The notes under the pieces: model-generated | Seen by the model: the letters and a program-made list of their open reading frames with translations, nothing else | The model's database searches: none | What the model was told of the DNA's origin: nothing | Assembly: GCF_937941905.1 (NCBI RefSeq) | Contig: NZ_CALDGS010000019.1 | Span: 1 to 48,003 of the forward strand | DNA from: an uncultured Mycolicibacterium sp. | GTDB taxonomy: Bacteria > Actinomycetota > Actinomycetes > Mycobacteriales > Mycobacteriaceae | DNA: 48,003 bases | Direction: 5' to 3' | Shown here: one piece after another, positions 1-8,498 of the stretch | Numbering within the stretch: position 1 is the first letter of the stretch | Layout of the letters: each line of letters starts with the position of its first letter | Position numbers and translations under genes: made by a program

Positions 1-137
1 GGGCCGCCACCGGCCCCGGCACCAGCGGGGTGGGCTCGCCCACACCGGGGGTGCGGGCGTGGCCCGGGCCGGGCTGCCAAGATGTATCCCCGGAATGCGT
101 CCGCTTCGTCTGTGTCTCGACCGAAAGGAGGTCCCGG

Positions 138-1832
138 GTGCCGGTTGACACCGCGCCAAGCACCCAGGGCCTGCGGGGATGGCAGCGAAAAGCGCTGGTC
201 AAGTATCTGACCACCAAGCCACGCGACTTCCTGGCCGTGGCGACCCCCGGCGCCGGCAAGACCACCTTCGCGCTGCGGGTGGCGGCCGAACTACTGGCCG
301 ACCGCACCGTCGACACGATCACCATCGTGGTGCCCACCGAACACCTGAAGTTCCAGTGGGCGGCGTCGGCGGCCCGGCTGGGCATCCACCTCGACCCGCG
401 GTTCTCCAACTCCAACGCCCAGACGTCCTCGGAGTACCACGGGGTGGTGGTGACCTACGCCCAGGTCGCCAGCCATCCCACCCGGCACCGGGTACGCACC
501 GAGAACCGCCGGACGCTGGTCATCTTCGACGAGATCCACCACGGCGGCGACTCCAAGAGCTGGGGCGACGCCATCCGGGAGGCGTTCAGCGACGCCACCC
601 GGCGGCTGGCGCTGACCGGTACCCCGTTCCGCAGCGACGACAACCCGATCCCGTTCGTCACCTACGAACCCGACGAGAGCGGCTTCCTCAAGTCGAAGGC
701 CGACTTCGTCTACGGCTACTCCGACGCGCTGCGCGACGGTGTGGTGCGCCCGGTGGTGTTCCTGGCCTACTCCGGCGAGGCCCGCTGGCGCGACAGCGCC
801 GGCGAGGAGTACGCCGCCCGGCTCGGTGAGCCGCTGACCGCCGAGCAGACCGCCCGGGCCTGGCGCACCGCGCTCAACCCGAAGGGCGAGTGGATGCCGG
901 CGGTGATCAAGGCCGCCGACAAGCGGCTGCAGCAGAAGCGGGTGCACGTGCCGGACGCCGGCGGCATGATCATCGCCTCCGACCAGACCGCGGCCCGCGC
1001 CTACGCCCGGCTGCTCGAGCAGATCACCGGCGAGACCCCGACCGTGGTGCTCTCCGACGACCCCGGCGCCTCCGACCGCATCAGCGAGTACAGCGCGGGC
1101 GACTCGCGCTGGCTGGTCGCGGTGCGCATGGTCTCCGAGGGCGTGGACGTGCCGCGGCTGGCCGTCGGCGTGTACGCCACCAGCGCCTCCACCCCGCTGT
1201 TCTTCGCCCAGGCCATCGGCCGGTTCGTGCGGTCGCGCCGGCCCGGTGAGACGGCCAGCATCTTCCTGCCGTCGGTGCCCAACCTGCTGCTGCTGGCCAG
1301 CGAGATGGAGAGCCAGCGCAACCACGTGCTGGGCAAGCCGCACCGCGAGTCCGACGGCCTCGACGACGAGCTGCTCGAGGACGCCAAGCGCCGCAAGGAC
1401 GAGAAGACCGAGCAGGACGGCGGCGTGGAGTACCTGGGCGCGCAGGCCGAGCTGGACCAGGTGATCTTCGACGGCGCCTCGTTCGGCACCGCGACCCCGG
1501 CCGGCAGTGAGGAGGAGGCCGACTACCTGGGCATCCCCGGCCTGCTGGATCCCGAGCAGATGCGGGATCTGCTGCGCCGCCGGCAGGAGGAGCAGCTGCG
1601 CAAGCGGTCCACCGGCGAGGTGCCGGTGCCGTCCCAGACCGCCCACTCCAAGCTGCGCGAGCTGCGCCGCGAGCTCAACACGCTGGTGTCCATCGCGCAC
1701 CACCGCACCGGCAAGCCGCACGGCTGGATCCACAACGAGCTGCGCCGCATCTGCGGCGGCCCGCCGGTGGCGGCGGCCACCTCCGAGCAGCTGCAGGCCC
1801 GCATCGAGGCGGTCCGCAAACTACAGTTCTAG
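138..1832 (+). CDS. DEAD/DEAH-box (superfamily 2) helicase
   Basis: A 564-residue nucleic-acid-dependent ATPase with the type III/UvsW-like SF2 layout. Visible motifs are Walker A TPGAGKTT near residues 36-43, a DEIHH box (motif II), LTGTPFRSD (motif III, SAT-equivalent), and the C-terminal helicase half ending in motif VI QAIGRFVRSRR. A charged, probably coiled region follows (EEEADYLG, then RRRQEEQLRKR). I chose GTG 138 because AAAGGAGG at 124-131 is an unusually strong Shine-Dalgarno sequence 6 nt upstream; an in-frame ATG at 30 would put that sequence inside the gene. The last 12 nt overlap the convergent HAD gene. No methylase, nuclease or other defence partner lies beside it, so a housekeeping DNA or RNA role is more likely than restriction. 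The exact substrate cannot be read from the sequence. Confidence 0.88.
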   Translation: MPVDTAPSTQGLRGWQRKALVKYLTTKPRDFLAVATPGAGKTTFALRVAAELLADRTVDTITIVVPTEHLKFQWAASAARLGIHLDPRFSNSNAQTSSEYHGVVVTYAQVASHPTRHRVRTENRRTLVIFDEIHHGGDSKSWGDAIREAFSDATRRLALTGTPFRSDDNPIPFVTYEPDESGFLKSKADFVYGYSDALRDGVVRPVVFLAYSGEARWRDSAGEEYAARLGEPLTAEQTARAWRTALNPKGEWMPAVIKAADKRLQQKRVHVPDAGGMIIASDQTAARAYARLLEQITGETPTVVLSDDPGASDRISEYSAGDSRWLVAVRMVSEGVDVPRLAVGVYATSASTPLFFAQAIGRFVRSRRPGETASIFLPSVPNLLLLASEMESQRNHVLGKPHRESDGLDDELLEDAKRRKDEKTEQDGGVEYLGAQAELDQVIFDGASFGTATPAGSEEEADYLGIPGLLDPEQMRDLLRRRQEEQLRKRSTGEVPVPSQTAHSKLRELRRELNTLVSIAHHRTGKPHGWIHNELRRICGGPPVAAATSEQLQARIEAVRKLQF

Positions 1833-2636
1833 CAGCGCCGGCAGGTCGGCCACCGAGTCGATGACGTGGTTCGGCTGCATAGCGAATTCGTCTGCGGCCC
1901 AACGGTCGAGCGTGTCCTGGCGGAACTTGCCGGTGCGCACCAGCACGCCGGTCATGCCGACCACCTGGGCGGCCAGCACGTCGTTGTGCAGGTCGTCGCC
2001 GACCATGAACATCTCGTCGGGGTCGACCCCGAGCCGGCCGGCCGCGGCCAGGAACCCGTTCGGCGCGGGCTTGCCCACCGCGGTGGCCTTGCGGCCGGAG
2101 GTCTGCTCCATGCCGATCAGGTACATGCCGGTGTCGATGCGCAGGCCGTCGGCGGTGCTCCAGCTCGTGCTGCGGTGCATGGCCACCACCGGCACGCCCT
2201 GCGCCATCCACTCGTAGACCCAGCTCAGCGTGCGGTGGTCGAACTCCGGTCCGGCGCCGCCGAGCAGCACCACGTCGGGGGTCTCGGGCAGGCCGGGGCC
2301 GTCGAACTCGTCGGAGTAGACCAGGTCGACGCCCGGCATGTCGGTGTCGATGCGGCCGTGGTTGACCAGGAAGCAGTGCGCGCCCGGGTAGTGCTCGCGG
2401 ACGTACTCGGCGGTCAGCACCGCGGCGGTGAGCACCTCGTCCGGGGTGACCGGCATGCCGCAGTCGGTGAGCCGTTCGGCGATCTGCTCACGGGTCTTGG
2501 TGGTGGTGTTGGTCAGATACGACCGCGCCACCTGCCGGTCGGCCAGGGTCCGCAGCGTCTCGGCCGCGCCCGGGATCGGCTGCCAGGACGTGACGAGCAC
2601 GCCATCGATGTCGAACAGCACTCCACCGATAGCCAT
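1821..2636 (-). CDS. HAD superfamily IIA phosphatase (NagD-like)
   Basis: A 271-residue HAD hydrolase. The nucleophile motif FDIDGVLV is at the extreme N-terminus (Asp9 and Asp11), a TNTTTKT motif II segment follows, then a central type II cap, VGKPAPNGF (motif III lysine) and GDDLHNDV (motif IV acidic pair). This is the NagD/4-nitrophenylphosphatase subclass, which dephosphorylates small phosphorylated metabolites; the natural substrate is unknown. It lies 9 nt after the stop of the upstream PH-domain gene on the same strand. The start ATG at 2636 has no Shine-Dalgarno sequence, but TAGTGT ends 6 nt before it, so it may be made from a leaderless mRNA as well as by read-through. The 3' end overlaps the convergent helicase gene by 12 nt. 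Confidence 0.9.
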   Translation of the reverse strand: MAIGGVLFDIDGVLVTSWQPIPGAAETLRTLADRQVARSYLTNTTTKTREQIAERLTDCGMPVTPDEVLTAAVLTAEYVREHYPGAHCFLVNHGRIDTDMPGVDLVYSDEFDGPGLPETPDVVLLGGAGPEFDHRTLSWVYEWMAQGVPVVAMHRSTSWSTADGLRIDTGMYLIGMEQTSGRKATAVGKPAPNGFLAAAGRLGVDPDEMFMVGDDLHNDVLAAQVVGMTGVLVRTGKFRQDTLDRWAADEFAMQPNHVIDSVADLPALLEL

Positions 2637-2642
2637 GATGCG

Positions 2643-2648
2643 ACACTA
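2643..2648 (-). promoter_or_regulatory. Candidate -10 box TAGTGT for HAD gene (leaderless)
   Basis: TAGTGT fits the mycobacterial TANNNT -10 consensus and ends 6 nt before the ATG at 2636, so the predicted transcript starts at the start codon. Its TAG is also the stop codon of the upstream PH-domain gene. Confidence 0.5.
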
Positions 2649-4130
2649 AACCGCGGTCGCCGCGGCGCAACCCGGACCCGGCGCCGGCCGCGCCCAGGCC
2701 GTGTCGGCCAGCCAGGGCGAGACGGCCGCCGCGATCGCCCAGGCCTGCTCGGCCGGCACGTCGACCACCTCGTAATGCTTGACCCCGGCGGCGGTGGCGG
2801 CGACGAGGGTGGCCACCCCGGCGCGGCGCTGCCAGAACGTCTGGCGCACCGTCCAGCCGATCACCCCGGCGGCGGCGATGCAGTGCCGGCGCCGTTCCAG
2901 GCTGCCCGCCCGGGTCACCAGCCAGCCGTCGCCCACCCGGTGCCCCAGCGACCGGGCCCGGTCGAGGGCCAGCAGCAGGCAGCACCCCGTCAGCACGGCC
3001 CAGGCCGGCCAGACCCAGCCCGGCACCGCCCCGCCGGCCCAGATCAGCGCGGGCAGGGCGACCACCGGGGCGGCGAGCGCCCGGGTGAACCGGCGGCGGG
3101 TGGCCGCGGCGGGGTGACGCCGCAGCGGCCCGCCGGCCACCGCCGGGTCCCCGGTGAGCTCGGCCAGCACCGCGGTGGCGGTCGGCGCCGGGCAGGGCGG
3201 CAGCAGCAGGGACGCCTCGCCGGTGCCGTCGACACCGGTCATCACCGCGTCCAGCCGGGCCCCGCCCAACGCCCGCACCAGCAGCGGCTCGCGCAGGCTG
3301 CCGCCGCGCCAGCGGCGCATGTCGAAGGTGCGCGTGCGCTCGCGCACCAGCCCGTGCTGCAGGTGCAGCACCTCGGCGTCGCGGCGCAGCACCAGGTTGC
3401 CGTAGCCGAGCAGGCCGCGCCCCAGGTTCAGCAGCACCCCGGCCACCAGCACCACCACCGCCGCCACCGACACCGCCGCGGCGACGCCGAGCCGCTGCGC
3501 GGCGTCCAGCCCGGCCCGCGCCGCGGCCGAATCCCGCAGCAGCTCACCGGCTCCCAGCTGGGCCGCCATCGCCGCCACGACGGCGATGGTGGCCAGGCCG
3601 GTGAGGCTGACCAGGCTGTAGCGCAGCCAGGACGGTTCCCAGCGGGCCAGCACCCGCCCCGGGTCCGGCTCGTCGGGCAGACCGGCCAGCGATTCGGTGA
3701 GCAGCTCCGCGCGCAGCCGGGGCACCTGCTCGGCCGGCACCGCGTCCAGCTCGAACTCGTCGGCGCCCTTGGCCTCCTGACCGGTGCCCACCCGCAGCAC
3801 GGCCAGCCCGAGCAGCCGGTGCAGCAACCGCGCCTCGGTGGAGACCGAGCGAATCCGGTTGCGCGGCACCGAGATCGACTTGCGGTACAGCACCCCGGTG
3901 CGCAGCTGCACCTCGTCCGGGCCGATCCGGTAGGTGGTGGTGAACCAGCGCGCCACGCCGAGCAGCAGGGTGAGCACCACCGCGGCCGGCACCCACAGCG
4001 GGCTGCCGGTCGCCGAACCGACGGCCGCCGACCCGATCAGCAACGGCAGCTGGCGGGCCAGCTCGTGCACCGGGTGCACCAGCAGCATGCGCGGATCGAG
4101 CCGCTGCCACGGCGGCCCCGGCGCGGTCAC
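2646..4130 (-). CDS. Membrane protein with three bPH2-type PH domains
   Basis: A 494-residue membrane protein of the YdbT/bPH2 (formerly DUF304) type. Hydrophobic pairs of helices alternate with PH-like repeats: one around residues 45-125 (YRIGPDEVQLRTG, SISVPRNRIRSV), one around 240-315 (NLVLRRDAEVLHLQ, RRWRGGSL), and a third, more divergent one near the C-terminus (GWLVTRAGSLERRR). The GTG at 4130 overlaps the TGA of the preceding PH gene (GTGA), so the two are translationally coupled. The pair corresponds to the YdbS/YdbT-like two-gene arrangement of Gram-positive bacteria. Those proteins are poorly characterised; resistance to membrane-active peptides has been proposed for relatives. The family call is good and the cellular role is unknown. 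Confidence 0.82.
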   Translation of the reverse strand: MTAPGPPWQRLDPRMLLVHPVHELARQLPLLIGSAAVGSATGSPLWVPAAVVLTLLLGVARWFTTTYRIGPDEVQLRTGVLYRKSISVPRNRIRSVSTEARLLHRLLGLAVLRVGTGQEAKGADEFELDAVPAEQVPRLRAELLTESLAGLPDEPDPGRVLARWEPSWLRYSLVSLTGLATIAVVAAMAAQLGAGELLRDSAAARAGLDAAQRLGVAAAVSVAAVVVLVAGVLLNLGRGLLGYGNLVLRRDAEVLHLQHGLVRERTRTFDMRRWRGGSLREPLLVRALGGARLDAVMTGVDGTGEASLLLPPCPAPTATAVLAELTGDPAVAGGPLRRHPAAATRRRFTRALAAPVVALPALIWAGGAVPGWVWPAWAVLTGCCLLLALDRARSLGHRVGDGWLVTRAGSLERRRHCIAAAGVIGWTVRQTFWQRRAGVATLVAATAAGVKHYEVVDVPAEQAWAIAAAVSPWLADTAWARPAPGPGCAAATAV

Positions 4131-4624
4131 GTCGCGTCCTCGGCGCCCAGCGCGGCGATGTCGGTCAGCCGCGCGACCACCGTGTCGGCCACCGGCGCGT
4201 CCAGCGCGACGATGTGCACCGCCCCGGCCGAGGACGCCGTCGTCACCGTGACATTGGCCAGCCCGAACAGCCGGTCCAGCGGGCCGCGGTAGGTGTCGAC
4301 GGTCTGCACCCGCGAGATCGGCGCGATGCGGCGCTCCTGGGTGAACCAGCCGGTGCGGGTGTAGACCGCGCGCTCGTCGATGTCCCAGCGGTGCACCCGG
4401 TACCGCCACAACGGCGCCACCACCACGAACAGCACCGCGCCCAGCCCCGCCGCCACCGCCGCGACCAGCTGCACCCGGCGGGTGGTGTCGTCGAGCACGG
4501 CCCACACCCCCACCGCCACCAGCAGCACCGACCAGGGCAGGGCCGCGGTCAGCGCCCACACCAACGGCGCCTTGGCGCTGGGCCGGTGGACCGGCTCGGC
4601 GAGCGCCGGTGAGGAAGGAGTCAT
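4127..4624 (-). CDS. Small membrane protein with one bPH2 domain
   Basis: A 165-residue protein with two transmembrane helices near residues 22-75 (ALPWSVLLVAVGVWAV and LVAAVAAGLGAVLFVVVAPLW), then a single bacterial PH-like domain with the characteristic pattern YRVHRWDIDERAVYTRTGWF and RRIAPISRVQTVD. It is the upstream, YdbS-like partner of the three-domain protein, with a 4-nt GTGA overlap. The two probably form one membrane complex (inference from coupling and shared domain). The ATG at 4624 is divergent from the SDR gene across only 53 bp, so the promoters are probably close together. Confidence 0.82.
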   Translation of the reverse strand: MTPSSPALAEPVHRPSAKAPLVWALTAALPWSVLLVAVGVWAVLDDTTRRVQLVAAVAAGLGAVLFVVVAPLWRYRVHRWDIDERAVYTRTGWFTQERRIAPISRVQTVDTYRGPLDRLFGLANVTVTTASSAGAVHIVALDAPVADTVVARLTDIAALGAEDAT

Positions 4625-4663
4625 GGTTCGAGCATGACCGATGTGGCCGGTGTTCCGGGTGAC

Positions 4664-4669
4664 TAGGGT
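4664..4669 (+). promoter_or_regulatory. Candidate -10 box TAGGGT for SDR gene
   Basis: TAGGGT lies 8 nt before the ATG at 4678. No Shine-Dalgarno sequence with normal spacing is obvious. This is one of the looser members of the leaderless set because of the 8-nt gap. Confidence 0.4.
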
Positions 4670-4677
4670 TTGGGGGC

Positions 4678-5604
4678 ATGGCAGCCAGGAGCAAGTGGAC
4701 GGCCGACGACATCCCCGATCAGGGCGGCCGGATCGCGGTGGTCACCGGGGCCAACACCGGGCTGGGGTTCCACACCGCCCGGGAACTGGCCCGGCACGGT
4801 GCCCACGTCGTCCTCGCCGTGCGCGACCCGGACAAGGGCCGCGCCGCGATCGAGCGGATCGGCCGGGCGGTGCCGGACGCCGATGTCGTGCTGCAGCGGC
4901 TGGACCTGTCCAGCCTGGACTCCGTCCGCACCGCGGCCGCCGAGCTGCGCGAGCGGTATCCGCACATCGACCTGCTGATCAACAACGCCGGGGTGATGTA
5001 CCCGCCGCGGCAGACCACCCGCGACGGGTTCGAGCTCCAGTTCGGCACCAACCACCTGGGGCACTTCGCGCTCACCGGGCTGCTGCTGGACCGCCTGCTG
5101 CCGGTGTCCGGCTCCCGGGTGGTGACGGTGGCCAGCATCGCGCACCGGATCCGCGCCGAGATCCGGTTCGACGACCTGAACTGGGAGCGCCGCCGCTACG
5201 ACCGGGTCGCCGCCTACGGCCAGTCCAAGCTGGCCAACCTGATGTTCAGCTACGAGCTGCAGCGCCGGCTGGCCGCCGCGAACGCCGAGACCGTCGCGGT
5301 GGCGGCCCACCCCGGGGTGTCGGCCACCGAGCTCACGCGCCACATCCCGGGCGCCCGGCTGCCCGGGGCGATGTGGCTGGCCGGGCTGATCGTCAACAGC
5401 GCCGAGGTGGGTGCGCTGGCCACGCTGCGCGCGGCCACCGATCCGCAGGTCCGCGGCGGCGAGTACTACGGGCCCGCCGGCCCCGGTGAGCTCGTCGGGC
5501 ACCCGGTGCCGGTGCGGTCCAGCCCGCAGTCCCACGACGAGGCCGTGCAACGTCGGCTCTGGACGGTGTCCGAGGAGCTGACCGGCGTCACCTACCCGGT
5601 CTAG
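4678..5604 (+). CDS. Short-chain dehydrogenase/reductase (Rv0439c type)
   Basis: A 308-residue NAD(P)-dependent oxidoreductase of the retinol-dehydrogenase-like SDR group. The cofactor motif TGANTGLG is at residues 23-30, NNAG follows the central strand, and the catalytic YGQSK (Tyr about 180, Lys about 184) is present with serine at VTVASIAH. The arginine after the second strand (VRDPDKGR) suggests NADPH. The C-terminus carries a YYGPAGPGELVGHPVPV segment typical of this actinobacterial subgroup. The substrate is not known. moeA2 starts 6 nt after its stop and is probably co-transcribed. It matches the position of Rv0439c next to moeA2 in M. tuberculosis. Confidence 0.9.
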   Translation: MAARSKWTADDIPDQGGRIAVVTGANTGLGFHTARELARHGAHVVLAVRDPDKGRAAIERIGRAVPDADVVLQRLDLSSLDSVRTAAAELRERYPHIDLLINNAGVMYPPRQTTRDGFELQFGTNHLGHFALTGLLLDRLLPVSGSRVVTVASIAHRIRAEIRFDDLNWERRRYDRVAAYGQSKLANLMFSYELQRRLAAANAETVAVAAHPGVSATELTRHIPGARLPGAMWLAGLIVNSAEVGALATLRAATDPQVRGGEYYGPAGPGELVGHPVPVRSSPQSHDEAVQRRLWTVSEELTGVTYPV

Positions 5605-5610
5605 GCAGCC

Positions 5611-6819
5611 ATGCGTTCCGTCGCCGAACACCGGCGCGTCGTCGCCGACCTGATCACCGCGCGCCCGACGACCACCGTGGCGCTGGCCGACGCGCTCGGG
5701 CTGGTGCTCGCCGAGGACGTCGCCGCCCCGCTGTCGCTGCCCGGCTTCGACAACTCGGCCATGGACGGGTACGCGGTGCACGCCGAGGACGTCGCCGGGG
5801 CCGACCCGCAGCACCCGGTGCGGCTGCCGGTCGTCGAGGACATCCCGGCCGGCCGCACCGACCGGCTCACCCTGGCCCCCGGCACCGCCCACCGCATCAT
5901 GACCGGCGCCCCGGTGCCGGCCGGCGCCACGGCGGTGGTGCCGGTGGAGGCCACCGACGGCGGTACCGCGACGGTGGAGATCCGCGCGGCCGCCCGCGCC
6001 GGCCAGCACATCCGCCGCGCCGGCGAGGACGTCACCGCGGGCACCACGGTGCTGCGCGCCGGACAGGTGGTGACCCCGGCGATGCTCGGCCTGGCCGCCG
6101 CGCTCGGGCTGGCCACGCTGCCGGTGCGGCCCCGGCTGCGGGTGCTGGTCCTGTCGACCGGTTCGGAGCTGGTCGCCGCCGGCACCCCGCTGCGGCCGGG
6201 CCAGATCTACGAGTCCAACGGGGTGATGCTCGCCGCGGCGGTGCGCGACGCCGGCGGCCAGGTGGTGGCCACCCCGATGACCGGTGACGACGTGGACGCC
6301 TTCCGGGCCGCGCTGGAGCGCCACGCCGGGGAGGCCGACCTGATCATCACCTCCGGCGGGGTCAGCGCCGGCGCCTACGAGGTGGTCAAGGACGCGCTCG
6401 GCGCCGGCACCGGCACCGACCGGGTGGAGTTCGTCAAGGTCGCGATGCAGCCGGGCATGCCGCAGGGTGCGGGCCGGCTGAGCGGCGTCCCGATCGTGAC
6501 CCTGCCCGGCAACCCGGTCAGCGCCCTGGTGAGCTTCGAGGTGTTCGTGCGCGCCCCGCTGCGCGCGGCGATGGGGCTGCCCGGGCCGGAGCGGCCGCGG
6601 GTGACCGCCGCCCTGGCCGAGGACCTCACCTCCCCGCGCGGCAAACGCCAGTTCCGCCGCGGCGTCTACGACCCGGGGGCCGGCACGGTGGTCAGCTACG
6701 GCCCGCCGGCCAGCCACCACCTGCGCTGGCTGGCCTCGGCGAACTGTCTGCTCGAGCTCGACGAGGACACCACCGAGCTGACCGCCGGCACCCCGGTGAC
6801 GGTTTGGGATATGCGCTGA
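5611..6819 (+). CDS. moeA2: Molybdopterin molybdenumtransferase MoeA2
   Basis: A 402-residue enzyme that inserts molybdate into adenylylated molybdopterin in molybdenum-cofactor synthesis. The MoeA N-terminal region shows FDNSAMDGYAV near residues 46-56. The central MoCF-binding domain has LSTGSELV, GQIYESNG and the TSGGVSAGAYEVVKDAL loop, followed by VAMQPGMPQG and LPGNPVSALVSFEVFV. A beta-barrel domain IV closes the protein. Its length and domains are normal. It follows the SDR gene by 6 nt. The stop codon sits inside the first unit of a 24-bp tandem repeat that fills the gap to psd. The symbol moeA2 is taken from its conserved place beside psd-pssA; by sequence alone it is simply a MoeA. 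Confidence 0.94.
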   Translation: MRSVAEHRRVVADLITARPTTTVALADALGLVLAEDVAAPLSLPGFDNSAMDGYAVHAEDVAGADPQHPVRLPVVEDIPAGRTDRLTLAPGTAHRIMTGAPVPAGATAVVPVEATDGGTATVEIRAAARAGQHIRRAGEDVTAGTTVLRAGQVVTPAMLGLAAALGLATLPVRPRLRVLVLSTGSELVAAGTPLRPGQIYESNGVMLAAAVRDAGGQVVATPMTGDDVDAFRAALERHAGEADLIITSGGVSAGAYEVVKDALGAGTGTDRVEFVKVAMQPGMPQGAGRLSGVPIVTLPGNPVSALVSFEVFVRAPLRAAMGLPGPERPRVTAALAEDLTSPRGKRQFRRGVYDPGAGTVVSYGPPASHHLRWLASANCLLELDEDTTELTAGTPVTVWDMR

Positions 6820-6881
6820 CGCGCAGGCCGGGTTCTGCGCTGACACGCGGGCCGGGTTCTGCGCCGACGCGCGGGCGGCAC
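6812..6881 (+). repeat. Three imperfect 24-bp tandem repeats
   Basis: Units start at 6812, 6836 and 6860, each beginning TGCGC(T/C)GACNCGC and the first two ending GCCGGGTTC; the third is degraded at its 3' end. The array begins over the moeA2 stop codon and fills most of the moeA2-psd gap. It resembles a minisatellite (VNTR) locus. Confidence 0.8.
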
Positions 6882-6901
6882 TGCGGCGGGGGCGGCGCAC
6901 G

Positions 6902-6907
6902 TAGAAT
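6902..6907 (+). promoter_or_regulatory. Candidate -10 box TAGAAT for psd
   Basis: TAGAAT lies 8 nt before the ATG at 6916 and just after the 24-bp repeats; no Shine-Dalgarno sequence is seen. It would give psd-pssA-AAA its own near-leaderless promoter. Confidence 0.42.
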
Positions 6908-6915
6908 CGGCGGCG

Positions 6916-7632
6916 ATGGCCAGACGCCCCCGACCACCGGCCGACGAGGACACCACCGAAGCCGCCAGGCTGATCGAACTCGTCAAATCCACCGTTCCGC
7001 CGATGCACCCCGCCGGCCTCCCGTTCGTCGCCGGCGGGCTGGGTCTGGCCGCGATGGGCCACCGCCACCGGTGGCTGCGCAACACCGGGCTGACCGCCGC
7101 CGGTGCCTGCGCGCTGTTCTTCCGGCACCCGCCGCGCAAACCGCCGAGCCGCCCCGGGGTGGTGGTGGCGCCGGCCGACGGCCGCATCACGCTCGTCGAC
7201 CGCGCGGCCCCGCCGGCCGAGCTCGGCATGCCCGACGTGCCGATGAAGCGGGTGAGCATCTTCCTGTCGCTGTTCGACGCGCACGTGCAGCGCGCCCCGG
7301 TCGGCGGCGAGGTGCTCGCGGTGCGCTACCGCCCGGGCCGGTTCGGCTCGGCCGACCGGCAGCGCGCCAGCGTGGAGAACGAACGCAACAGCCTGTGGCT
7401 GCGCACCCCCGACGGCGCCGACGTCGCGGTGGTGCAGATCGCCGGACTGCTGGCCCGCCGCATCGTGTGCGACGCCAAGGCCGGCGACAAACTGGACCTG
7501 GGATCCACCTACGGCCTGATCCGGTTCGGGTCGCGGCTGGACACCTACCTGCCCGAGACCGCGACCGTGCTGGTCGAGCCGGACCAGCGCGCCGTCGCCG
7601 GTGAGACCGTTCTGGCCGAGTTGACCCGATGA
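6916..7632 (+). CDS. psd: Phosphatidylserine decarboxylase (short form)
   Basis: A 238-residue decarboxylase that makes phosphatidylethanolamine from phosphatidylserine at the membrane. The self-cleavage motif LGST is at residues 195-198; Ser197 should become the pyruvoyl prosthetic group of the small alpha chain. Other family marks are PADGRITLV, SIFLSLFDAHVQRAP and ENERNSLW. It is the short, archaeal/actinobacterial-like Psd type. A hydrophobic stretch near residues 35-72 suits membrane association. The stop overlaps the start of pssA (ATGA), so the two consecutive steps of phosphatidylethanolamine synthesis are translationally coupled. Confidence 0.95.
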   Translation: MARRPRPPADEDTTEAARLIELVKSTVPPMHPAGLPFVAGGLGLAAMGHRHRWLRNTGLTAAGACALFFRHPPRKPPSRPGVVVAPADGRITLVDRAAPPAELGMPDVPMKRVSIFLSLFDAHVQRAPVGGEVLAVRYRPGRFGSADRQRASVENERNSLWLRTPDGADVAVVQIAGLLARRIVCDAKAGDKLDLGSTYGLIRFGSRLDTYLPETATVLVEPDQRAVAGETVLAELTR

Positions 7633-8495
7633 AACCCCGGATTTCCCCACGGTTCTCCGCCTCCAGCCTGCGGCTGCTGCCCAGCGCGATGACGGTGGCG
7701 GCGATCTGCTTCGCGCTCACCGCCGTCAAGCTCGCCCACGACCAGGACGTCACGCCGGCCCTGGCGTTCCTGGCGGTGGCGGCGATCCTCGACGCCCTCG
7801 ACGGCCGGATCGCCCGCATGCTCAACGCCACCAGCCGGATGGGCGAGGAGATCGACTCGCTGGCCGACGCGGTGAACTTCGGTGTGGCACCGGCGTTCAT
7901 CGTCTACTGGACGATGCTGGGGCACTCCCGCATCGGCTGGATCGTGGTGCTGCTCTACTCGGTGTGCATCGTGCTGCGGCTGGCCCGCTACAACGCGATG
8001 CTCAACACCGAGGGGCCGCCGTGGGCCAAGAACTACTTCGTCGGCATGCCCGCCCCGGCCGGCGCGATCGGCGCGATCGGCCCGCTGACCGCCAAGATGC
8101 AGTTCGGCGACGGCTGGTGGACCTCGGAGTGGGCGGTCAGCATCTGGATGATCGGGGTGTCGCTGCTGGTGGTCAGCACGATCCCGATGCGCAAGGTGCA
8201 CACCTTCAAGGTGCCGCCGAACCTGGTGGTGCCGCTGCTGGTGGTGCTCGCGCTCGGGGTGGCCGCCTCCATCTTCTACGGCTACATCGTGCTGATGGTG
8301 ATCATCGTCGCCTACGTCATCCACATCCCGTTCGCGGTGCGCACCAGCCGCTGGCTGGAGGCCCACCCGGAGACCTGGAGCGACGACGCCCGCCAGCGGC
8401 GGGCCGCGCGCCGGGCGGTGCGCCGGGCCGGCCGCGCCAACCCGCAACGCCGTTCGATGGCCCGGCTGGGGCTGCGCAAACCGCCCAGGAGCTGA
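7629..8495 (+). CDS. pssA: CDP-diacylglycerol-serine O-phosphatidyltransferase
   Basis: A 288-residue membrane enzyme that condenses CDP-diacylglycerol with serine to phosphatidylserine, the substrate of Psd. The CDP-alcohol phosphotransferase signature DG-x2-AR-x8-G-x3-D-x3-D is complete from Asp58 to Asp80, at the end of the second membrane helix. About six to eight transmembrane segments follow, then a very basic cytoplasmic tail (RQRRAARRAVRRAGRA). The ATG overlaps the psd stop by 4 nt and the next gene begins 4 nt after its own stop. The psd-pssA-AAA order is the conserved mycobacterial one. Confidence 0.95.
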   Translation: MKPRISPRFSASSLRLLPSAMTVAAICFALTAVKLAHDQDVTPALAFLAVAAILDALDGRIARMLNATSRMGEEIDSLADAVNFGVAPAFIVYWTMLGHSRIGWIVVLLYSVCIVLRLARYNAMLNTEGPPWAKNYFVGMPAPAGAIGAIGPLTAKMQFGDGWWTSEWAVSIWMIGVSLLVVSTIPMRKVHTFKVPPNLVVPLLVVLALGVAASIFYGYIVLMVIIVAYVIHIPFAVRTSRWLEAHPETWSDDARQRRAARRAVRRAGRANPQRRSMARLGLRKPPRS

Positions 8496-8498
8496 CCG

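Noticed and set aside
1..137. A divergent gene running off the left edge on the minus strand
   Set aside because: An open minus-strand reading exists from about position 43 to the edge, but only ~14 codons are visible with no ribosome site, so there is not enough to call it.
138..1832. Restriction or anti-phage system around the helicase
   Set aside because: The helicase resembles type III/UvsW SF2 enzymes, but its neighbours are a HAD phosphatase and PH-domain membrane proteins; no methylase, nuclease or other defence gene is present.
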